Below, one piece after another: positions 24,801 through 26,253 of a DNA stretch of 26,253 nt (positions are counted from its first letter, which is position 1; every line of letters begins with the position of its first letter). Source of the DNA: Paramacrobiotus richtersi (Eukaryota; Tardigrada; Eutardigrada; Parachela; Macrobiotidae); NCBI GenBank assembly GCA_034698045.1, contig JAQGAU010000564.1, positions 1 to 26,253 of the forward strand, written 5' to 3'. A model generated the notes under the pieces. It did no database searches. It saw only the letters and a program-made list of their open reading frames with translations, and was not told the DNA's origin. A program made the position numbers and the translations under genes.

Positions 24801-25494
24801 CTTATACATCCCGTTGGTTTCCCCTTTTTATAAAATGTTGTGCATTTCACAGAGAAACCGGAAGCTCGGTGGAAGCATTGTCGTTTTACAACGAGTGGAC
24901 AGTCACTATGCTGAAATCCATTCCGTACACGGTTCAGATCAGTGGATTATATCTGGAAGGTGCTTTATTCGATGGAAAAATCTTGACAGAATGCCAGTAC
25001 AATTCCCCGGGACTCAGTCTGATGGTTCCATGCCATGTCGCTTGGCTGCCGGAAGTATGTCCAACACACACTAATTGTTTTCTTTGAACTTTTGTAATGT
25101 TTGTATGTTGCCGTTTGATTCAGCAAATTTACAATTAGATAACTGGCAATTAAATAATCGTATCCATGCTCATCGGTTCGCGTTTTCCTAGTGACAACTC
25201 GATGTGCTATGCTCTCGTACTGCTGTCTGCTTTAATTCGGCACATAATTAATTTCAGTTCCGTGCATTATTGTATGTACAGATTTTTTATTCTCGATTTA
25301 ACATATGGTACACTTTTGACTTTATGTCTATTTTGTAGAAGATTACCAAGAAAACGGAAAGGAATGTCGTTTTTCTTCCTGTTTTCACCACTCCCAGCCG
25401 TGGAAAACTGGCTTTTCACTTAAGCGTTCCTTGCGAAGACAATCCGTCCAAATGGATCCGTGCCGGTGTTGCATTTTTCCTGCTGAATGTTTGA
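1239..25494 (+). CDS. DYNC2H1: Cytoplasmic dynein 2 heavy chain (IFT retrograde motor), 5'-partial, 49 exons
   Basis: This is the motor subunit of dynein-2, which hydrolyses ATP to carry intraflagellar transport trains from ciliary tip to base. Exons: 1239-1507, 1780-2009, 2073-2312, 2646-2855, 2912-3087, 3481-3873, 4521-4680, 4745-5116, 5360-5487, 5817-6060, 6375-6524, 6690-6895, 6959-7162, 7450-7840, 8289-8873, 9073-9183, 9244-9348, 9415-9578, 9683-9822, 9961-10079, 10343-10749, 10983-11307, 11408-11584, 11979-12274, 12477-12606, 12667-12822, 12890-12988, 13256-13636, 13815-13957, 14468-14618, 14682-14934, 15623-15763, 15852-16084, 16153-16381, 16440-16582, 16805-17121, 17353-17658, 17811-18053, 19014-19227, 19295-19428, 19559-19753, 19873-20128, 20651-21739, 22406-22646, 22920-23575, 23863-24066, 24205-24404, 24853-25054, 25339-25494. 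All junctions keep phase. The product is about 4,090 residues; the human protein is about 4,300. Tail sequence, the AAA1 region and the C-terminus match DYNC2H1 rather than dynein-1 or axonemal chains. Alignment is from memory, so single junctions may be off by a few bases. The start codon lies upstream of the window. Confidence 0.96.
2313..2645 (+). other. Intron, AT-rich, no recognised content
   Basis: The intron runs from GTGAAA to a TTTTTGGTAG acceptor. It is low-complexity T-rich sequence. No ORF, RNA gene or repeat of note. Confidence 0.85.
3088..3480 (+). other. Intron, AT-rich simple sequence toward the 3' end
   Basis: The donor is GTAAAG and the acceptor TTTCATAACAG. From about 3360 to 3465 it is mostly AT with many TATAATA runs. 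Nothing else is recognised. Confidence 0.85.
3780..3801 (+). other. G-quadruplex-type tract inside a coding exon
   Basis: Four G-runs of 5, 4, 3 and 5 bases are separated by AC, TC and A. The pattern satisfies the usual G3+N1-7 rule on the coding strand. It encodes the Gly-rich loop GRGTGSGGG in the tail. The surrounding introns are strongly AT-rich, so the tract stands out. Confidence 0.75.
3998..4113 (+). repeat. 58-bp tandem duplication in intron 3874-4520, rich in TTTAG
   Basis: Two adjacent 58-bp units, 3998-4055 and 4056-4113, differ at about three positions. Each contains several AATTTAG or TTTAG strings that look like 3' splice sites. The rest of the 647-bp intron is T-rich with an (AATTT)n stretch near 4128-4140. 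Confidence 0.8.
5560..5695 (+). repeat. Threefold repeat around AAGCGATCCTG in intron 5488-5816
   Basis: The string AAGCGATCCTGTTTT occurs at about 5568, 5629 and 5681. Each copy is preceded by an ATCGATT or CCGATT sequence and AT-rich spacers such as AAAATTATTAT. The 61- and 52-bp spacing suggests a decayed tandem repeat. Confidence 0.75.
6155..6234 (+). repeat. 14-bp minisatellite, about 5.7 copies, in intron 6061-6374
   Basis: The unit is AAAATTTATTAATT with variants ACTT and ATGT. Units start at 6155, 6169, 6183, 6197 and 6211, with a partial one at 6225. Each unit boundary creates the palindrome TTAATTAA or a near variant. Confidence 0.85.
6959..9578 (+). CDS. DYNC2H1: Dynein-2 heavy chain: linker region (6 exons)
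   Basis: Residues about 927-1446, the DHC_N2 linker that swings across the AAA ring to give the power stroke. Exon 6959-7162 carries [19 protein letters not shown]. Exon 7450-7840 carries LTFGDLLRS and [14 protein letters not shown]. The 195-codon exon 8289-8873 holds [28 protein letters not shown] and [20 protein letters not shown], the hallmark linker segment. Three short exons follow (9073-9183, 9244-9348, 9415-9578), separated by 60- and 66-bp introns, ending WLWQKQLR at the entry to AAA1. Introns 6896-6958, 9184-9243 and 9349-9414 are near the minimum length seen in this gene. The donor at 9349 (GTCTGA) is weak but required by the frame. Confidence 0.94.
7900..8090 (+). repeat. T-rich degenerate repeat in intron 7841-8288
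   Basis: Loose repeats of ATTCATTTTTTT and TTATTAATTTTTTT run for nearly 200 bp on the + strand. It acts as a long, displaced polypyrimidine-like tract about 200 bp upstream of the acceptor at 8288. Confidence 0.75.
9683..10749 (+). CDS. DYNC2H1: Dynein-2 heavy chain: AAA1, main ATPase site (3 exons)
   Basis: Exons 9683-9822, 9961-10079 and 10343-10749, residues about 1446-1668. AAA1 is the principal ATP-hydrolysing module of all dyneins. The Walker A sequence GPAGTGKT is at 9993-10016, preceded by [11 protein letters not shown] as in dynein-2. The Walker B segment CFDEFN is at 10406-10423 with the catalytic Glu. [16 protein letters not shown] carries the sensor-like Asn, followed by [14 protein letters not shown]. 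The dynein-2 lead-in [14 protein letters not shown] ends the first of these exons, with one base left in phase. All key residues are present, so this site should be active. Two long AT-rich introns, 9823-9960 and 10080-10342, split the module. Confidence 0.97.
10983..12606 (+). CDS. DYNC2H1: Dynein-2 heavy chain: AAA2 (4 exons)
   Basis: Exons 10983-11307, 11408-11584, 11979-12274 and 12477-12606, residues about 1668-1977. The segment opens with [14 protein letters not shown] at the end of AAA1. The AAA2 Walker A GPAGSGKT is at 11468-11491 and the Walker B-like IVFDGD at 12081-12098. These are followed by [20 protein letters not shown], then [20 protein letters not shown], among the most conserved stretches of dynein heavy chains. 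In the family AAA2 usually binds nucleotide structurally without turnover; here the P-loop Lys and Thr are present. The exon at 11979 begins [12 protein letters not shown] directly after TAG. The phase-2 junction 12274/12477 makes a Ser codon. Confidence 0.96.
11585..11978 (+). other. Intron 394 bp containing a dispersed-repeat fragment
   Basis: The donor is GTAACG and the acceptor ACGAATAG, with almost no pyrimidine tract. It holds a segment at 11753-11815 related to the insert at 22116-22175. Nothing coding is seen. Confidence 0.8.
11753..11815 (+). repeat. Dispersed repeat, relative of the 60-bp insert at 22116
   Basis: It begins TAACTGCCGTAGC, continues with TTAGCGCCAACACTAGTA and ends TTGCCATTAAAGTTGAG. 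The reverse complement of 22113-22175 begins TAACTGCAGTAGC, continues CTAGCGCCAGCTTAGTTG and ends TTCCCAATAAAGTTCTC. The blocks are in the same order with small gaps, so the two are probably homologous. Confidence 0.65.
12411..12453 (+). repeat. Four TATCATAT repeats just upstream of an acceptor
   Basis: TATCATAT occurs at 12411, 12423, 12435 and 12446, separated by T-runs (12-, 12- and 11-bp spacing). The acceptor TCGCAG follows at 12476. This is a short tandem array in a 202-bp intron. Confidence 0.75.
12667..14618 (+). CDS. DYNC2H1: Dynein-2 heavy chain: AAA3 (5 exons)
   Basis: Exons 12667-12822, 12890-12988, 13256-13636, 13815-13957 and 14468-14618, residues about 1977-2287. AAA3 is the main regulatory nucleotide site of dyneins. 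The Walker A GPPLCGKT is at 13367-13390 with the Lys and Thr intact. After it come [18 protein letters not shown] and the segment starting [19 protein letters not shown]. The first two exons match the region between AAA2 and AAA3 less well than the rest. The first ends at GTGCGG (12823), giving a 67-bp intron, and the second reads [21 protein letters not shown]. The last exon ends at the poor donor GTTCGT (14619); the join to 14682 gives an ungapped match with the human protein. Confidence 0.93.
13958..14467 (+). other. Intron 510 bp, no recognised gene
   Basis: The donor is GTAAAT and the acceptor ATTGTAG. Two adjacent copies of TAACAGAGTTTGT lie around 14092-14117. The open frame 14255-14467 shows no family resemblance and ends at the acceptor. 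Confidence 0.8.
14682..16582 (+). CDS. DYNC2H1: Dynein-2 heavy chain: AAA4 with degenerate P-loop (5 exons)
   Basis: Exons 14682-14934, 15623-15763, 15852-16084, 16153-16381 and 16440-16582, residues about 2287-2620. The P-loop position (15959-15982) reads GPSGHGRR, with Arg where AAA sites have the catalytic Lys. The human dynein-2 AAA4, as I recall it, has the same substitution (GRSGVGRR), so this is a lineage trait and not damage. The Walker B-like VFILED (16189-16206) is present. Exon 15623-15763 encodes a Ser/Gly-rich, poorly conserved linker ([20 protein letters not shown]) that is also variable in other species. Introns 15764-15851, 16085-16152 and 16382-16439 are 88, 68 and 58 bp. Confidence 0.94.
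15101..15155 (-). repeat. SINE-like fragment, minus orientation, intron 14935-15622
   Basis: Read on the minus strand from 15154 it gives GTAGTACAACGGCTTGTAAG, similar to GTAGTGAAATGGCTTACAAG at 20363. About 39 bases later come TAGCGCG and TAAAGG, matching GCGTTAAAGG in the 20362 copy. TAGTACAACGG fits a pol III A box (TRGYNNANNNG). Confidence 0.5.
15177..15203. repeat. GC-rich imperfect palindrome in an intron
   Basis: The arms TTGACCGCCGCC and GGCGCCGGTTAA flank a 3-nt loop, with one mismatch and one G-T pair. It is a local GC island in an AT-rich 688-bp intron that otherwise holds no coding sequence. Confidence 0.6.
16805..19227 (+). CDS. DYNC2H1: Dynein-2 heavy chain: stalk with microtubule-binding domain (4 exons)
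   Basis: Exons 16805-17121, 17353-17658, 17811-18053 and 19014-19227, residues about 2620-2980. Coiled coil 1 starts near [19 protein letters not shown] and runs through [19 protein letters not shown] to [14 protein letters not shown]. The microtubule-binding domain follows, with [20 protein letters not shown] and ending around [20 protein letters not shown]. An intron (17659-17810) falls inside the domain. Coiled coil 2 is encoded by the end of exon 17811-18053 and by exon 19014-19227, which contains [13 protein letters not shown]. The 960-bp intron 18054-19013, the largest confirmed in the gene, interrupts coiled coil 2 and carries several repeats. Confidence 0.95.
18281..18651. repeat. 13-bp inverted repeats enclosing 371 bp
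   Basis: GACCGAAGCGAAG at 18281-18293 is perfectly complementary to CTTCGCTTCGGTC at 18639-18651. The interior is AT-rich and the flanks are GC-richer. I see no target-site duplication and no transposase, so a MITE-like origin is only a guess. Confidence 0.5.
18786..18807 (+). repeat. SINE-like core copy (CGTAGTAAAGTGGCTATATGCG type)
   Basis: It matches 19 of 22 bases of the copy at 22809-22830. TAGTAAAGTGG at 18788 fits the pol III A-box consensus TRGYNNANNNG. Confidence 0.6.
18918..18961. repeat. Perfect long-stem hairpin in intron
   Basis: TTCAGGTCACTACCAAC (18919-18935) and GTTGGTAGTGACCTGAA (18944-18960) are perfect reverse complements. One more A-T pair closes a 6-nt loop (GGTACA), giving 18 bp of stem. 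It lies 53 bp upstream of the acceptor at 19013. Confidence 0.85.
19295..20128 (+). CDS. DYNC2H1: Dynein-2 heavy chain: end of stalk and AAA5 (3 exons)
   Basis: Exons 19295-19428, 19559-19753 and 19873-20128, residues about 2980-3175. The conserved sequences are [20 protein letters not shown], then [20 protein letters not shown] with [28 protein letters not shown], and [20 protein letters not shown] ending [15 protein letters not shown]5 has no functional P-loop in dyneins, and none is seen here. The acceptor at 19558 is followed by another AG; the phase (two bases carried over from 19428) fixes the exon start at 19559, giving a Lys codon. The short intron 19429-19558 contains a perfect 22-bp tandem duplication. 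Confidence 0.95.
19453..19496 (+). repeat. Perfect 22-bp tandem duplication in intron 19429-19558
   Basis: Two identical adjacent units beginning TTGTTTTAATTAAATAAA occupy 19453-19474 and 19475-19496. Confidence 0.9.
20129..20650 (+). other. Intron 522 bp with a SINE-like copy
   Basis: The donor is GTAAGT and the acceptor GTTGTTGTAG. The upstream exon frame stays open to about 20296, but that extension has no dynein similarity. A SINE-like element lies at 20350-20430 and T-rich sequence follows. Confidence 0.85.
20350..20430 (+). repeat. SINE-like element copy
   Basis: It begins GACGGCATGTACCGTAGTG and continues AAATGGCTTACAAG. The first 33 bases match 21845-21877 at about 27 positions. A second block, GCGTTAAAGGTCATAAATTT (20411-20430), aligns with GCGCTCAACGGGGATACAAT near 21897. 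TAGTGAAATGG fits the A-box consensus. The B-box-like region is degenerate. Confidence 0.6.
20651..22646 (+). CDS. DYNC2H1: Dynein-2 heavy chain: AAA6 (2 exons, one of 1,089 nt)
   Basis: Exons 20651-21739 (363 codons) and 22406-22646, residues about 3176-3618. The first is far the longest exon of the gene. It reads [20 protein letters not shown], a long helical segment with [20 protein letters not shown], then [17 protein letters not shown], and finally [20 protein letters not shown]. The second starts [19 protein letters not shown] and includes [12 protein letters not shown] and FRLWISTEA. The last motifs are a strong match to every dynein heavy chain near the AAA6/C-terminal boundary. The 666-bp intron between the two exons holds several repeats. 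The exon ends with one base (G) before GTCAGT. Confidence 0.96.
21845..21919 (+). repeat. SINE-like element copy
   Basis: GACAGCATGTGGCGTAGTG then TGATGGCCTACAAG, close to the copy at 20350. The downstream block starting GCGC at 21897 also aligns. Its A-box-like 11-mer TAGTGTGATGG deviates at one position. Confidence 0.6.
22102..22189. mobile_element. 60-bp insert bounded by perfect 14-bp direct repeats
   Basis: TGTACATGTCTACA occurs at 22102-22115 and again at 22176-22189. The 60 bp between them (22116-22175) resembles the reverse complement of 11753-11815, and the homology begins exactly at the repeat boundary. This is the pattern left by target-site duplication of a short retroposed element, perhaps a truncated SINE. 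Confidence 0.6.
22208..22250 (+). repeat. SINE-like core copy
   Basis: GGTGCATCGTA (22208-22218) is shared with 22803-22813. CGTAGTGTGATGGCTGTCGC (22221-22240) is the family core. ACTGGG and CCCAGT form a small inverted repeat just downstream, as an anticodon-arm remnant might. Confidence 0.55.
22802..22850 (+). repeat. SINE-like core copy in intron 22647-22919
   Basis: GGTGCATCGTAGTGCAGTGG then CTTTATGCG. TAGTGCAGTGG (22811-22821) fits the A-box consensus. GGTTGTTATCC (22834-22844) resembles a B box, but only 12 bases separate the two, far less than in a tRNA. Confidence 0.6.
22920..25494 (+). CDS. DYNC2H1: Dynein-2 heavy chain: C-terminal domain and stop (5 exons)
   Basis: Exons 22920-23575, 23863-24066, 24205-24404, 24853-25054 and 25339-25494, residues about 3619-4090. 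Landmarks are [77 protein letters not shown] and the final [13 protein letters not shown] before TGA (25492-25494). The human protein ends QCGAALFLKNQ, so the stop is at the expected place. The third exon ends at 24404 before GCAAGT, a GC donor: the phase-2 join to 24853 gives ungapped [18 protein letters not shown] against human LRQETARAVGRSVDSLKF. The next GT, at 24409, would break the frame. Confidence 0.95.
24405..24410 (+). other. GC splice donor (GC-AG intron 24405-24852)
   Basis: The exon ends ...AGCAG and the intron begins GCAAGT, the strong consensus of GC-AG introns. The phase-2 join to 24853 keeps the frame and aligns without gaps to the DYNC2H1 C-terminal domain. The GT at 24409 does not. 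Confidence 0.85.
24477..24500. repeat. 8-bp-stem hairpin within the GC-AG intron
   Basis: GCACGAAC (24477-24484) and GTTCGTGC (24493-24500) are perfect complements around an 8-nt loop. It lies about 70 bp downstream of the GC donor. Confidence 0.7.
24701..24722 (-). repeat. SINE-like core copy, minus orientation
   Basis: The minus strand reads CATTCGTAGTGCAATGGCAC; TAGTGCAATGG fits the A-box consensus. Further along, CTCTGGGCTAATAAC and GCTTTAG are similar in order to ACTGGGAATATC and GCTTTGCG after the 22221 copy. It sits in the GC-AG intron. Confidence 0.55.
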
Positions 25495-25689
25495 ATGTTT
25501 TCGCGTTTATGTCTGGAATGGCAGCACTCTGTGTTGTTAAACATGCGGAAAAAAACAGCTTTTTTGTTGTTTTTTTGCGCTAGTTCGATGATCTCAGTTA
25601 TTTGTGTGATCTATATGTATGATGCCGGTAAACAGAAATCCAGCACTATTGTTACAGACAACTATTACTTCAGTGACTTCAATCATTGA
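25495..25689 (+). other. In-frame open extension directly after the stop (64 codons, hydrophobic segment)
   Basis: TGA (25492-25494) is followed at once by ATG and an open frame in phase with the dynein CDS, ending at 25687-25689. An inner ATG at 25543 gives MRKKTAFLLFFCASSMISV, a positively charged start followed by about 20 hydrophobic residues, like a signal anchor. The dynein stop is at the conserved position, so this is probably 3' UTR. It could also be the first exon of a following gene, with a possible donor GTAAAC near 25628. No homolog recognised. Confidence 0.25.
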
Positions 25690-25699
25690 CAAACTTGCA

Positions 25700-25705
25700 A
25701 ATAAA
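25700..25705 (+). terminator. Polyadenylation signal AATAAA
   Basis: A canonical AATAAA lies 205 bp downstream of the stop. A second copy is at 25824-25829. Either would give a short 3' UTR for the dynein transcript. Confidence 0.6.
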
Positions 25706-25836
25706 CGTAACAAACCACTACATAACTTTCCTCATAACAGATATCTAAAATTATTAATTATTAGAATTTCTTTAGTAGTGTAAGACCGTTCGTAATCAGT
25801 CTTTCCAGTGTTGGAAAAACGTTAATAAACAAGAAA

Positions 25837-25873
25837 AACCTCGTAAAGGCGAGAACCTCGCTTTTGCGAGGTT
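25837..25873 (+). other. Compact stem-loop with a competing upstream arm, downstream of the gene
   Basis: AACCTCGC (25854-25861) pairs perfectly with GCGAGGTT (25866-25873) around TTTT. An extra AACCTCG copy at 25837-25843 could pair with the same right arm, or locally with CGAG at 25850-25853. It follows both AATAAA signals, so it may lie in or just past the 3' end of the transcript. Confidence 0.6.
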
Positions 25874-26253
25874 GTTGCTGTTGATTTGCGTTTGTTAGCG
25901 TCGTCTGGTAGACTACTGATCCCGAATTTCTTTATTCTTCTGACATAGTAAATGGAGAATGGAGAAACCCGGGAAGTACTGTTACTATGATAGTGACTGC
26001 TGAAATCTTCTCCTGAATCACAGTAACCTTTCTGTACGTTGATTTCCATCTGTCTGTTCGGGCCACTAAATCGCAAAGTCGCAATTCAAACAGCTCACAA
26101 TCAGGTGTTTCTGTAGTAAACGTGTTTTCCGAGCGTTTGCTGGACATGTACAATGGCCATCTGACATATCTTATCAATTCCTTTCCTAGTTTTATAGCAG
26201 ATTATCGCAAAAACTGTATGCACATATGCGGAAGCGCTCATAAACATCGTGAT
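25874..26253. other. Right-hand flank, no gene recognised
   Basis: Two overlapping minus-strand open frames (25822-26076 and 25932-26177) are present. Neither shows a motif or family resemblance I recognise. One could be a terminal exon of a convergent gene, but nothing supports it. Confidence 0.5.

Noticed and set aside
25822-26177. Convergent minus-strand gene in the right flank
   Set aside because: Two overlapping frames, no motif or splice structure that I can support.
1-26253. CRISPR, operon or phage-type systems
   Set aside because: The sequence is spliced eukaryotic DNA; the repeats are intronic, AT-rich and irregular.

Overview
The window is eukaryotic nuclear DNA, almost entirely one large spliced gene on the + strand. 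Short coding blocks alternate with AT-rich non-coding stretches, and every block can be joined to the next through an AG acceptor and a GT (once GC) donor with reading phase kept. The joined product aligns from end to end with the heavy chain of cytoplasmic dynein 2 (DYNC2H1/DHC2, CHE-3 in nematodes), the retrograde motor of intraflagellar transport. I reconstruct 49 confident coding exons between 1239 and 25494, 12,274 nt or about 4,090 codons. Only the N-terminal part (roughly 150-190 residues by comparison with the human protein, from memory) lies off the left edge. A possible 45-nt tail of the preceding exon is at positions 1-45. The organism is a ciliated animal with small introns (about 14 of 48 are 56-100 bp) mixed with AT-rich ones up to 960 bp. 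A small-genome invertebrate is likely; I cannot place it more precisely.

Layout: 1239-6895 tail (IFT-dynein stem); 6959-9578 linker; 9683-10749 AAA1; 10983-12606 AAA2; 12667-14618 AAA3; 14682-16582 AAA4; 16805-19227 stalk, with coiled coil 1, the microtubule-binding domain and coiled coil 2; 19295-20128 AAA5; 20651-22646 AAA6; 22920-25494 C-terminal domain ending in TGA. P-loops of AAA1, AAA2 and AAA3 are intact. That of AAA4 has Arg in place of the Walker Lys. After the stop come AATAAA signals (25700, 25824) and a compact stem-loop. No other gene is convincing.

The less ordinary content is in the introns. There is (i) a dispersed family of short elements sharing a CGTAGTG-N-ATGGC core that resembles a pol III A box, about seven copies, suggesting tRNA-derived SINE remnants; (ii) a 60-bp insert bounded by perfect 14-bp direct repeats, with a diverged relative in another intron; (iii) a GC-AG intron at 24405-24852; (iv) an 18-bp-stem hairpin in the largest confirmed intron; (v) several private tandem duplications; and (vi) a G-quadruplex motif inside a coding exon. 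I did not find a novel multi-gene system; this is a conserved ciliary motor gene with decaying repeats in its introns.
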